From Paguma larvata (taxonomy: Eukaryota; Chordata; Mammalia; Carnivora; Viverridae), in NCBI GenBank assembly GCA_030068075.1, contig CM057826.1, positions 110,029,746 through 110,093,745 of the forward strand: a stretch of 64,000 nt of DNA. The letters are read 5' to 3'. The translations under genes and the position numbers were made by a program. Positions 22,311 through 33,199 of the stretch are shown here, piece by piece. A model generated the notes under the pieces. That model worked only from the letters and a program-made list of their open reading frames with translations, did no database searches and was not told the origin of the DNA. Within the stretch, counting starts at the first letter, position 1; every line of letters begins with the position of its first letter.

Positions 22311-22512
22311 TTTTTTTAACTGTTTTATTTATTTTTGAGAGAGAGAGAGAACAGGAGCAGGGGAAGGGCAGAGAGAGAGGGTGACAGAAGATCCGAAGCA
22401 GGCCCTACATGACAGCAGAGAGCCCGGTGCGGGGTTTGAACTCCTGAACCGTGAGATCATGACCCGAGCTGAAGTCATACACTTAACCGACTGAGCTGCC
22501 CAGGTGCCCCTC
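22311..22512 (-). mobile_element. Carnivore SINE, minus strand
   Basis: Poly-T, a GA tract with agcaggggaagggcagagag, body and head gagctgcccaggtgcccc. The flanks ttctctttgcatt (22297) and ttctctctgtatt (22513) match at 11 of 13 bases. Confidence 0.94.
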
Positions 22513-24216
22513 TTCTCTCTGTATTTTTAGCACTACATTTTTCACTCCTGTGAGTCTTTGTACAGCAAAGCACACTTGCTTAATAGGGCAAATAAGTAGT
22601 AACATACTAGGCAGTACAAACAGAGAGATTCCACAAAATTTTCTCTCCAAATATCACTATTCAAAATGTCAAATGTTTGAGCTTTTGGATAAAAGCAGAA
22701 AATATTGATGCTGTATGTTTCCTTTAAAGCACTGCTTTTTGGAATCTAGTGGTGGCAGGTTTGTTTTTTTTTTTTATCCCAATTTGAATGTCAAAAGCAA
22801 AATCCAAATCTAGTTGACAGTTAAACAATAGATTGTTACATTAGTTTGTGATCCAAAGTGAAATGCGTACAAGGCGGCCTGGCTGGCCCTAGTTTCACAG
22901 TTGACTGCCGGCTTCACTTCAGATTATGTAAACACGTATTGCACAACCGCTCTGACGGGAACCTCATACCCTAAACAGTGTTCTCTGAAATGTAATTTGT
23001 TGTCTTTTTATATAAAAGGAGAAATTAAGTCAAAATTATTTTGAAGAAAAACAACTCTAGGATTTTGTGTAATTGACTTTTACCAAGAAATGCCATTGCT
23101 TAGTAGCACAGATCCCAGGGTAGAAAGAAGCTGGAGTCCATATTTTGCAGAGTCAAATCTCTGAAGTGACTCGATGTGTGTCAAGGAGCCTTCCTTAGGG
23201 TGCAAACCTAACCAAAACCTAAACTGATCGCCCCTTCTGAACAATAAAGTGCTGTGATCCCTTGCTACCAGAACATTACAAGTGGAACATGGCATTTCAG
23301 GTAAGCATACCCCAGTTTCTGGCAAAGAGTGTCATAATCTTCCTGAGCCATGAAAGGGCAATGAAGAGCTCTATTTCCTGCCTTCCCTAAGTAAAATTTC
23401 TTTCCTTTCCCCAATGTCATTTTTGTATGTTTCCTTACTCTTCTGCAAAGAAAAACTAAGGATGTCTATTTAAAAGATTCCAAACTTCTCCATTCTCCTT
23501 ACTCATCTCAGGCCATAAAGTAAGGATTACAATTGGGATTGGGACTGAAAAGAATATCATAATCACCAGATATTTCCTCCTTTGGCCCTGTCTTGATCCC
23601 AGCTGATCCAATTATGTTTGGTCACAGCTGACGCTTACTAAACACTTCAGTTAATGAATGAGACGAATTCAATATCAATGGACAACAATAAGTTAATAGC
23701 CATTTTCTAAAATTTTGTTCTATTAACATCTCCGTTCGAAAAAAAATCTGAATTGACTCATTGAGATTCAAGATTAGTCCCTCAGTCAATGTTTAGGTAC
23801 TTACTGAATGCCAAACCCTGTGGGAAGCATAAAGCATACAGCAGTGAACAAACTGCATGTGGTCCTGGAAGTTTACCATCTGTTGCCCACCCTCCTGTGT
23901 ACCAGGCAGCTGGTCATTTTCCCTCTGAAATGCCAGGGATTGACCCTTTCTTGCTGCCCTGTGTCCACTGAATGCTGTGATGTAGCCATATCATGCACGT
24001 TTCAAGAGATGAGTATAAGATAGGTGCAAAAAATGCAACTTTATATTGCGTGTTTGACAAGATAAAACTTTTTAAAATCCTAGGATAACTATAATCGCAT
24101 AAAATTATGTAGACATGTGGACAAAAACTGTAAGGGACCCCAAGAGAATGAACATGGTTGACCTGTTGAGGTGATAACATTCCAGGTAAATCGGTTATGT
24201 TGTCATCTTATTTGCA
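22513..24216. other. Single-copy stretch with one L2-like fragment
   Basis: Most of this 1.7 kb shows nothing I can name. An antisense L2-like phrase (gtacttactgaatgccaaac, then gcatacagcagtgaacaaac) occurs at about 23,785-23,880. The short open frames do not resemble known proteins. Confidence 0.45.
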
Positions 24217-24229
24217 TAACATATTTTCT

Positions 24230-24437
24230 TTCTTTTTTAAAAAAGTTTATTTTTTATTTATTTTGAGACAGAGAGCAAGATGGGGGAGAGGCAGAGAGAG
24301 AGGGAGACAGAACCCCAAGCAGGCTCCACACTGTCAGTGCAGAGCCCAATGCGGCACTTGTCCCACAGATCGCGAAATCATGACCTGACCAAAATCAAGA
24401 GTTGGACACCTAAACTACTGCGCCACCCAGGCACCCC
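24230..24437 (-). mobile_element. Carnivore SINE, minus strand
   Basis: The tail is T-rich (tttcttttttaaaaaagttt) and the head ends gcgccacccaggcacccc. A perfect 13-bp duplication taacatattttct flanks it at 24217-24229 and 24441-24453, with three extra bases after the head. Confidence 0.95.
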
Positions 24438-24453
24438 GCGTAACATATTTTCT

Positions 24454-25073
24454 AAAAGGATGTCTAGGAAAAATCATGGAAAAGAAGGCTTGCAGAAATC
24501 AAGCTACGTTCAACCCATGAAGTTAAGAGCAACCTACAAACAACCTTTGGGACAGGTAAGTGAGATCTTTTTTTAAAGGGGCAGACCCAGGTTTTGTGGG
24601 TCCAGAAGTTTTTTAAGGAGATACATGCAAAATTAGGAAGGCAGCCAGGCAAATGAGGAGCTGTGACTTTAGCTTCTTCAGCTTTTAGTTAAATCATCGA
24701 CAAACCACTCCAAAGGTGGGGCATTTAGGAGGCTGAAGGAGGTGTAATGAAAAAAAGTTTTGTGTACTCCAATATGGGAAACTGAGTTTCTCTGTTACAT
24801 TTAAGGACTCTAACTTTTACCAAGTCTGAGCTTTTATTTCTGGAAGAGTCAAATAGAACTTAGTAAAATAGCATGGAGTACAAATTCATTAATGGTTAAC
24901 TTGGGATCAAAATAGGACTTTTTAATTTTATAGATTAGAGCTTTTACTTGGTCGTATTTGTTGTTGTTATTGTCGTTGCTTTTAATTTTTGCAGAGATAA
25001 AGAATTCAAAGTATACTGTTTAATTGTCCAATAGCTATTCCAGTAGTTATTTAGTGAATCTTAGGGATGAGAA
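24454..25073. other. Single-copy stretch
   Basis: I see no repeat or credible coding frame in these 620 bases. A stray gttgttgttattgtcgttgc occurs near 24,960. Confidence 0.5.
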
Positions 25074-25270
25074 TTTTTTTTTTTTTGTTTATTTATTTTT
25101 TGAGAGAGAGAGAGAGAGCAGGGAGGGGCAGAAAGAGAGGGAAAGGGAGAATCCCAAGCATTCTGACAATGCTGAGCCCAAAATGGGGCTCAAACCCACA
25201 AACCACGAGATGATGACCTACGCTGAAATGAAGAGTCAGACACTTAACCAACTGAGCCACCCAGGTGCCC
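25074..25270 (-). mobile_element. Carnivore SINE, minus strand
   Basis: A poly-T run at 25074-25086 is followed by gtttatttattttttgagag, a GA tract, a body and the head gagccacccaggtgccc. No clean target duplication is seen. Confidence 0.93.
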
Positions 25271-25323
25271 GGGAAGAGTAACTTTTTAAGGGCTCTCGAT
25301 GAAGAAAACATGCTACCAAGAGT

Positions 25324-25363
25324 GATAAATAAATAAATAAATAAATAAATAAATTTATTTATT
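25324..25363. repeat. (AAAT)n microsatellite with palindromic end
   Basis: Seven AAAT units turn directly into TTTATTTATT, so that the last 20 bases are self-complementary (aataaataaa then tttatttatt). Confidence 0.9.
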
Positions 25364-25779
25364 CTACCATGTTCCAAAAAGGATCTGTTTCTACTAAAGT
25401 AAGATCAGTTTTTACAGATTAACTTGAACATTTTTTAGAAAATAAATTAGAAACTTAAGGAAACTAAAAAGATTCAAATAAATTACTCCCTGATGCCATA
25501 TCATAGTTTTTTATTGTATGTAGATGATGCCTAATCCAATGCGCTAAACTTTTACTAAACTTGTCCTAGATTTGGAAATGCACAGTCATTCTTCCCAGTG
25601 CTGCCAGAATTCTGTATTTAATATGACACTGATTATGTATGTTCTTCTGTAAAATCATTCAGTGCTCCAGTAGAAAAATGGACAAGGGCCTTTGGAGCAG
25701 ACAGTTCTCAGAAGAAAAACTGCAAATAAACATGAAAAGAAAAAAAGTTCAGGGTCAAACTAGTGATCCATGCTAATGG

Positions 25780-26335
25780 ATAATCTCAAAAATGTAAATG
25801 AAAGGAGCCAGCTGCCAAACACAAAATACTGTATGGTTCTGTGTATATGAAATGTCTAGCTAGAAAGGGCAAATTTATAGGAACAGAGAGCAAAACAGTG
25901 GTTGCCTGGAACTAGGAGTGGGGGTGGGATTAACCTTAACCAGTATGGGAGGGTGCTTGGGTGGCTCAGTCAGTTAAGCATCAGACTTCAGCTTGGTCAT
26001 GATCTCACAGCTCGTGAATTCTAGCCCTGCATTGGGCTATGGCTCAGAGCCCAGAGCCTGCTTTGGAGTCTGTATCTCCCTCGCTGTCTGCCCCCTCCCC
26101 CTCCCCGCACCCCCCCCCCCCCCCCCCGCTCATGCTCTGTCTCTCTCTCTCTCTCCTTGAAAAATAAACATTAAAAAAAAAGAAACAGGTATGGGGAAAT
26201 TTCTAGGATGGCAGAAATGTTCTAAAAGTGGATTGTGGTAATGGCTATAATTTTTTAAATCATTGAATTATACTCCTACATTGGTTGAATTTTATGGTAT
26301 ATAAATTATCCCTCAGCTGGTAAAGAAAAAAAAGG
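25780..26335 (+). repeat. Old L1M 3'-end fragment split by a SINE
   Basis: The left part (ctgtatatgaaatgtctagct; acagtggttgcctggaacta) and the right part (atggggaaatttctaggatg; gtggattgtggtaatggcta; gttgaattttatggtatata) are consecutive pieces of the well-known L1M 3' UTR pattern, separated by the SINE at 25950. Confidence 0.6.
25950..26182 (+). mobile_element. Carnivore SINE inside L1M, with an 18-C run
   Basis: The head is gggtgcttgggtggctcag, with a standard body. The C-rich pre-tail carries an uninterrupted run of 18 C at 26110-26127, then a CT run and a tail. The flanks aaccagtatggg (25938-25949) and aaacaggtatggg (26183-26195) are a diverged duplication. Confidence 0.92.
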
Positions 26336-26396
26336 TCAACCTACTAGCAAAAAAAAAAAACAAAAAAAAAAAAAACATGAAAAGAAAAGAAAAGTA
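26336..26396. repeat. A-rich low-complexity tract
   Basis: Two long A runs separated by a single C are followed by gaaaagaaaagaaaag. This is probably the tail of the preceding L1M fragment expanded by slippage. Confidence 0.7.
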
Positions 26397-26865
26397 GGGG
26401 TGTCTGGGTGGCTCATTCATTTAACAGTCAGACTTCAGGGGCGCCTGGGTGGCTCAGTTGGTTAAGCGGCCGACTTCGGCTCAGGTCATGATCTCATGGT
26501 CTGTGAGTTCGAGCCCCGCGTCAGGCTCTGTGCTGGCAGCTCAGAGCCTGGAGCCTGCTTCAGATTCTGTATCTCCCTCTCTCTTTGCCCTTCCCCTGCT
26601 AATACTCTGTCTCTATGTCTCTCAAAAATAAATAAACATTTAAAAAAAAAACAAAACAGTCAGACTTCAGCTCATATTACGGTCTCCAGGTTGGGGGTTC
26701 GAGCCCCACTTTGGGTTCTGTGCTAACAGCTCAGAGCCTAGAGCCTGCTTTGGATACTGTGTCTCCTTCTCTTTCTGGCCCTCCTCTGCTCATAATCGCT
26801 CTCTCTCTCTCTCTCTCTCCTCTCTCTCTCAAAAATAAACATTTTTTTAATTTTAAATGCTTTCT
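26397..26865 (+). mobile_element. Older carnivore SINE, split by a younger SINE
   Basis: The head ggggtgtctgggtggctcat, with the first forty bases, lies at 26397-26438. The body resumes at 26671 (ctcatattacggtctccagg) and runs through a CT tract to the tail at about 26,860. The break is filled by the inner SINE. Confidence 0.93.
26439..26654 (+). mobile_element. Young carnivore SINE nested in an older one
   Basis: This copy is close to the felid consensus (ggcgcctgggtggctcagtt, gcggccgacttcggctcagg), with tail aataaataaacatttaaaaa. A perfect 16-bp duplication aacagtcagacttcag lies at 26423-26438 and 26655-26670. The sequence duplicated belongs to the outer SINE. Confidence 0.97.
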
Positions 26866-26879
26866 ACTTAACAAATACT

Positions 26880-27440
26880 AAAATTATAATAATACCTTGA
26901 CAAAAGTGTGGAAAATGGACAGTCAAATACACATGGTATGTATATAAGTGGGCACAGTCTTAATGTAAATTATTTGGCAATAGGCACCAAAGCTTCAAAG
27001 TGAGCCTTGACTCACTTCCAGAGGTATATTCTAATGAAATAATTGGACAAGTGTTGACATACACACACAGAGATGTTCATCTCTTTATTCTTTGTAGTGG
27101 AAAAACTAGAAACAATCTTGTTCAACAGTAGGAGATAAATTATGGAATAGTCCTCTAATAATACTGTGTAGCTATTTAAATAGTGATGCAGATATATAAA
27201 TGTAATGTCAAAAGACATTTATAAATATTAGTAGAGATTATAATTCACCATGTATAGAATTAAAAAAATTTATACATATATAAATATATATACATGTATA
27301 CATCTATAAAGCACTGAAAGTTTACATAAAAAATACGAACATTATCTCTAGATGCTAGGACTACTGGGTGGTTATTTTATTGTCTTTTGTTTATCTGTAT
27401 TTTCTATAGTGTTAAAGTAAAATGTATCATGTTTTCAGGA
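26880..27440 (+). repeat. Old L1M-like fragment
   Basis: The phrases ctagaaacaatcttgttcaa, cagtaggagataaattatgg and aatagtcctctaataatac, followed by an AT-rich tail, follow the L1M 3'-end pattern. Diverged; subfamily not assigned. Confidence 0.5.
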
Positions 27441-27481
27441 AAACAGCAATAAAAGCTGTTTGTTAAAAAAATATCTTTCAT

Positions 27482-27793
27482 GGGGCACTTGGGTGGCTCA
27501 GTTGGTTAAGCATCTGACTCTTGATCTCAGCTCAGGTCTTGATCTCAGGGTGATGAGTTCAAGTCCCTTGTTGGGCTCTGTATGTGACATGAAGCCTACT
27601 TAGAAAATGTATCTCAGGGTGCCTGGGTGGCTCTGTCGATTAAGCATCCAACTCTTCATTTCCCCTCAGATCATGATCTCATGGTTGATGAGATCAAGCC
27701 CTGAAGTGGGCTCTGCACTTGCATCATGGAGCCGCTTCGGCATTCTCTCTCTCCCTCGCTCTCTGCCTTTCCTCTGCTCGTGCTCACTCTCAC

Positions 27794-27832
<39 letters not shown>

Positions 27833-27869
27833 ACAGACTTTTAAAATTAAATTGACTAAAATAAATTAA
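27482..27869 (+). mobile_element. Carnivore SINE interrupted by a second SINE
   Basis: The head at 27482 (ggggcacttgggtggctcag) runs to gaagcctacttagaaaatgt, where a second complete SINE begins. The flanks aatatctttca (27470-27480) and aataccttca (27870-27879) suggest that the outer element spans both, with the second SINE in its 3' part. The outer element is an unusual variant without the felid middle block. Confidence 0.7.
27617..27850 (+). mobile_element. Carnivore SINE, inner copy
   Basis: The head gggtgcctgggtggctctgt is followed by a body with gctctgcacttgcatcatgg, a (CT)n run at about 27797-27829 and an A-rich tail. Confidence 0.9.
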
Positions 27870-27879
27870 AATACCTTCA

Positions 27880-28887
27880 CCGCAATGTCCAGATATGTTT
27901 CATCAAATATCTGGATACCAGGGCCTAACCAAGCCGATACACAGTTAACCATCACGCTCACCAACCTTACAAACCACAGAAGCAAGTAGCACATCATTTC
28001 CCCTCCTTTTTCTGCCAGTTTTCCAGGCATTCCCCAAAGCTATGAATATCCAAGTATGCTGCTGAACTTGAATGTTAGGGAAACAAGATGTCACGTAATG
28101 GCAGAACCAGCAGATAGCATCTCTGAAACCCTGAGGGAGGAGGCCCAACTGGAACAGCTTACACACACCAGGCAACCTTGGGACCCAGAATGAGGTGCAT
28201 GAATGGGATCTTCTGGTCAGGCCATAGTTCAGGGCGCAGCAGGAAGCAGTGTCCTCACAAGGCAGTTCTAATCCCTGTCCATTGGGCTCAGCACCTCCCA
28301 GGCCTCAGATGAGCCCAAAAGGCACCGTCCGGTCAAGTTTAGACAACAAATCTCCCTTGGGATGCTCAGAGCCTCTCTGATTACAAGTGAGATTGTTTTC
28401 TGCACATTTACTGCTCATTTTGAGCTTTCCTTTCATTGTTTATTATGCAAAATCCAAGTCTCAGTCATCTCAGATATCCTACTACTCTGAATCCTGATTT
28501 GAAATCTTGGTAAAGGTATATTGTTGTTTTTTCTAGGTCCTTTTTATGTAGCTCTTTTGGTTTCTTTGTGTTTCCTGACTTTTTGCCTGATAGCTAGAGT
28601 ATGAGTAACACTCTATGGTTAATCAGATTTAGCCGGCTGTAGAAATCATTTTAGTTTATCAAGTTAATTCCAGAAGATTCTCTCAGAAAAAAATGTTAAG
28701 GTTTGGAGAGGTTCCAGTGGTTCTCAACCCTGACCTACTTTACTCGGCTCAGTACTGCCCCCAGAACAGCCGAACCACCTTCCCCAGGACCCCTCAACTG
28801 TGTGGAAATTGCCTATTGTTATAGCTCTCCCTCACCCTATGGGAGGTAGGCAGGAGCACAAAGAATTGAAAACTTGAATAGATTAAT
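27880..28887. other. Single-copy stretch, possible hAT terminus at 28715
   Basis: Nothing definite is seen in most of this 1 kb. At 28715 the phrase cagtggttctcaaccctgac matches the terminal inverted repeat style of short hAT elements such as MER5 or MER20, but I cannot find the other end. Confidence 0.35.
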
Positions 28888-29114
28888 TTTTTTTAATGTT
28901 TATTTATTTTGAGAGAAGTGAGAGAGAGAGAGAGAGAGCAGAGGAGGAGCAGAGAGAGAGGAGAGAGGAGAGAGAATCCCAAGCAGGCTCCATGCTCAGC
29001 ACAGAGCCCAACGCAGGGCTCAATCTCATGACCCTGAGATCACAACTGCAAGATCACGACCTGAGCTGATATCAAGAGTAGGACGCTTAACCAACTGAGC
29101 CACCCACGGGCCCC
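28888..29114 (-). mobile_element. Carnivore SINE, minus strand
   Basis: T-rich tail, a GA tract of about 70 bases, body and reversed head gagccacccacgggcccc. A 9-bp duplication tagattaat lies at 28879-28887 and 29115-29123. Confidence 0.93.
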
Positions 29115-29123
29115 TAGATTAAT

Positions 29124-29447
29124 ATTTTTTTTAAGATTTTAATTTTTTTTAGTTTATTTATTTTGAGAGAGAGTGCATGCAAGTAGGGGCAGGGACAGAG
29201 ACAGGGAGAGAGAGAATCTCAAGCAGCCTCTGCACTGCCAGAATGGAGCCTGACGTGGGGCTCAAACTCACAAACCATGAGATCATGACCGGAGCCAAAA
29301 TCAAGAGTCAGATGCTTAACAGACTGAGCAACCAGGTGCCCCTTAAAGATTTTATTTTTACGTAATCTCTACACTCAGTATGGGGCTTGAACTCACATCC
29401 CCATGATCAAGAGTTGCATGGTCCACCGACTGAGCCAGCCAGGCGCT
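29124..29447 (-). mobile_element. Short (head-only) SINE split by a full SINE in its tail
   Basis: The right portion (29346-29447) is the short SINE type: gattttatttttacgtaatc, tctacactcagtatggggct, head gactgagccagccaggcgc. The poly-T tail of this element was entered by the SINE at about 29149-29342. Confidence 0.8.
29149..29342 (-). mobile_element. Carnivore SINE inserted in the short SINE tail
   Basis: The element has agtttatttattttgagaga, a body and the reversed head gagcaaccaggtgcccc. Flanks share aagatttta (from 29133 on the left and about 29347 on the right). The same junction is seen again at 44.5 kb. Confidence 0.85.
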
Positions 29448-29766
29448 GCTCTAATAGGTGCATATTAAGATATTCTATTATAAGTAGGTACAGATGGAAT
29501 ATATTTTATTATTTGAAGGGTATAATCTACATGCAATCCAGCAACACTTTATTTCAGTCATCCATACCTTCAGTGAAACAATCATCAGTGACTACAGATA
29601 ATAATAACATCAGTTGTATTATGGATAGTGCTTTTCATTGGGTTTGGTTTCCCAAAGCTCCAGAGAAAATGACAGAATGAAACATCAGCTTTGTCATTTA
29701 CAGCCATGTAATACAAATAGAAATTTCTGCTTTAAAATCTTTTCTCTTTCAAAAAACTATCAGTTT

Positions 29767-29987
29767 CTTAGGCACCTGGGTGGCTCAGTCTGTTAAGCAT
29801 CTGACTTTGGCTCAGGTCAGATCTCATAGTTTGTGGGTTCAAGCTCCACAGCAGGCTCTGTGCCGACAGAGCCTGGAGCCTGCTATGGTTTCTGAGTCTC
29901 CCTCTCTCTCTCTGCCCCTCCCTGCCTTGTGCTGTCTCTTGTCTCTCAAAAGTGAATAGGTAAACATTAAAAAATTTTTTTTAAAAA
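29767..29987 (+). mobile_element. Carnivore SINE
   Basis: The head is ggcacctgggtggctcagtc, the body carries a small gap in the tgccgacagagcctgg part, and the tail runs taaacattaaaaaatttttt. A 13-bp duplication caaaaaactatca lies at 29750-29762 and 29988-30000. Confidence 0.95.
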
Positions 29988-30000
29988 CAAAAAACTATCA

Positions 30001-31555
30001 TTTTATTCTGAGTAAATTGTAATAGAGATTTTATCCTTAGCATGGACCTCAAAACTGAGAATAATTATAAATCAAGTCAGTTTCAGAATCCTTTTTTTGC
30101 CTGCATGTGCACTTTTGCTCCCTCTCTCTCTTTTTTTTTTTTTTTTTTTGCTTGCTAATCATAAGCCACAATGTGAATTTCTGCAAGAGCCAGGATACCA
30201 TGTCAAAAGATCAGTCTGGCTTCAGAGATTTTTCTTATTTTCCCTGTGTGGAGCACAGATGTTTTTTTGTTGAATCAGGACCATAATTTGCATCTGGTAG
30301 GACAATGGGCCATACATATTCTCTTCTCCTGTCCACACACAGAGCTGCATTGATAACAGCAAGAGTTGCTGAGAGATAGAGGCAGAATTTGGCTCTGCTA
30401 GTGCAAAATTCAGCCTGATTTTAAAGAATCAATGGCCCAGTTAACGTTTCATGAAGAGCAAACCAGCTAGTCTATTTAGAAGTTTCCTTTAAAATTTCTT
30501 GAAATTTTCCTTTGAAATTTCCAGCCCAGCGTATGAAGTAATTCCAGACTCTAATGAGCTTCAGAGGCCTTTGGGCTGTAAATAAGAACAAAAATGATTA
30601 TCTGTATTGGATCCAGGACTTTCTTAGCCAGTGGATAATTTATTGTTATGCTCTATGTCCTGGTTTTCCCTCAGATACTGATGTGTTCTCTTTTGTTTCC
30701 AGAAAACTTTCCTAGCATTCACCTTTCCTCAAAAGTAACCCTGAAAGATGAGTCAGAAGTTCCATACCTGTTTTCCATATGGGGAAGCTGAGGGCCCAGA
30801 AAGGTTAAGCAAATTTTTTACTTGTGCAACAAAGGAACTCTGGGTTCTCGAGTGGTTATGGAGACATAGTCAAAATGGAAGCGAAACTTGTGCTTCCTTA
30901 GGTTATCTTTCCTGTTTGTTTAAAATGAAATCCTTTCATTTTATCAAATTTATCAGTTCCTAGGAGATTGCTTTTTGATTCATGTAAATTTGGAATCCCC
31001 TCTAATTGGAACCAGAACATCCGAGTCATTCATGAGGAGCCTCTTCTCAAGTCTCTCTTCCCCGGATACAAACACAGCCCTTTTCTGGCTGAGCAGATCA
31101 CTGCTGATAGATTTCACCAGTATTGTACAGAGGGTTTAGGGAATGATTCATTTAATTACTGGCTCTGCAGTACATTATCTTTGAAACCCATGCAGTCGGG
31201 TTTTTTTTTTTTTCTTAGTAAGACTTTTGAACATATTTACCTTTAGCATTGGTCCTGATTCAACAAAAAAAGTCTTTAGGCTCCAAGACGTTTTGGTCCT
31301 CTGAATTGAGAAATAAAGTAGATTTAACCTTGAGAAGGAGAAGAAGTAGAGGGAGTTACTGGTTTTATGAATTTGAGATTTTCCCAAGGAAAAAAATAAA
31401 AAAGGGACAATTTTATTTGTTTAAGACCACAAAAGTCTTGAGCTATATGACATACTTCTCCTTTTAGAAATAAATTATAAGGAATTGTGGAGATTTTTTA
31501 GCTCAATCACCCTACCTTATCGATAAAGAAATTAAATTCAAAAGAGTGTGATATG
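30001..31555. other. Mostly single-copy stretch
   Basis: It holds a T18 run at about 30,131-30,150 and a phrase resembling a decayed MIR (ttttccatatggggaagctg, then gaaaggttaagc) at 30.77 kb. Short open frames are present but none resembles a known protein. Confidence 0.45.
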
Positions 31556-31880
31556 TCTTAGAGTTATGTCCGTGTCAATATGTACAGATTTATTCTTTTT
31601 TTTAAAACCTGTGTACCTGTAAGAATGCACCTTAGTTTATTTAGCCATTTTTCTTTGGGGATTATTTTTTCTTTGAAGAATATTATATTTCCAGCTTTTC
31701 ACTATTAGAAACAATGCTGCAATGAATAACCTTGTACAGGCATCTTAGTTCAATGCATGAGTATTTTTACACGACAGATAATCAGAAATGAAGTCAAAAT
31801 TTTAATAAAAGTAGTCCTATGAAATTGTACCCATGGCTGCATGTCTTTGCCAACACTGGATGTTATCGAACTTTCCAGTT
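31556..31880 (-). repeat. Old L1M fragment, antisense 3' end
   Basis: The sequence atttccagcttttcactatt, agaaacaatgctgcaatgaa, taaccttgtacaggcatctt, then gtccctatgaaattgtaccc-like text follows the antisense L1M 3'-end pattern. Confidence 0.65.
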
Positions 31881-32708
31881 TTAAAAATAATTTTTGTCTT
31901 GAGACAAAAGAACCAATAATTTTCATATTTTATATTTAGCTCATTACTCTATCTGAAATACATGCTTTCACATATTTTGTGAGGTTGGGGCCTCACTTAC
32001 TCATTTCGTCAATAGTTAATATGAGAGGAAGAGCAGAGCACCCAAAGCATGTGAAGAGTAAGGATGGCAGCAAAACTTAACCACTACACAATCCACTCAG
32101 CAAAGTAAATGTCCTCTAGCCTACCAGATCTGTCCCCTGAGGCCTCTTCTGAAGGCTGCATTGGGGCCATGTGCTGTTACGTCAGAGTTGGATCACATAT
32201 GATTCAGGGATTTAACTATACAGGCTTATGACTTTCAGAGGGCCCAGATACTATGGACTTTAGGGCATTTTAAGAGACCTGTAAGTATAATTTTGCCTAC
32301 AGTGATTTTTCTACCTTTCATGTAGACAAAAGAACCTAGACTGCCCCCCACCCAGTCCAACAGATACACCCAAGTTGTGCCTAGAGCATGCTACCTTTTG
32401 TGTCCCTCACCCACAGTCTCCAAGGATCTTATAAAAATATTCCTTCCAATCACATATAGACACATATCATATGCTTCTGAAACAGTATTAGAAATACAGT
32501 TTTCTCCACTTCATTAGGTTTGGAGTCTTGAAGTTTTCCAGTGATTTTTTTTTTTTTATATATACCCCTTATGGATTGGTATCTACCTAATCCATAATCA
32601 ACCTACTGTTTCTCCCCAAGCTTTAGTAATCTCAGTAGAGTGCTCTGGGCACTCACTACCAACTGATCAGAGTTGACACACTGGTGGAGTCAGTTTACCA
32701 TATATGGT
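31881..32708. other. Single-copy stretch
   Basis: I see no repeat that I can name and no credible coding frame. Confidence 0.45.
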
Positions 32709-32718
32709 CTAGGTCATT

Positions 32719-32744
32719 TATTTATTTTTGTAATGTTTATTTTT

Positions 32745-32783
<39 letters not shown>

Positions 32784-32943
32784 TGGGGGAGGGGCAGAGA
32801 GAGAGGGACACACAGAATCCAAAGCAGGCTCCAGACTCTGAGCTGTCAGCACAGAGCCCGATGTGGGGCTTGAACTCACGGACCATGAGATCATGACTGG
32901 AGCTGAAGTCAGATGCTTAACCAACTGATCCACCCAGATACTC
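32719..32943 (-). mobile_element. Carnivore SINE, minus strand
   Basis: The tail atttatttttgtaatgttta is followed by a pure (GA)n run at about 32750-32778, the body and a decayed head (gatccacccagatactcc). A perfect 10-bp duplication ctaggtcatt lies at 32709-32718 and 32944-32953. Confidence 0.95.
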
Positions 32944-33199
32944 CTAGGTCATTGTTAATAAAAGTCCCAGGGTAGTAGTAGAAGATTTGTGTCTTACGTG
33001 TAAGCATTTTATTGCCATGATGTCTATCAGTGGCCTTGCCTATGAATGTTAGATGAAGATTATTGGAGGAGGTCTGGCCACCCATGGAAAAATAAGATGC
33101 GGCTTTTTGAGGAAGAAAGCCCTTCCTTTTCCCTTTAGTGGCTGAGGTTTGTCACAGATCTTCCTACTTTCTATATTGAAGGGCAAGGTCAATGATATG

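Noticed and set aside
26439..26512. SINE head as a functional tRNA gene
   Set aside because: The heads are tRNA-Lys-derived with A and B box remnants but continue into the SINE body and lack a complete cloverleaf.
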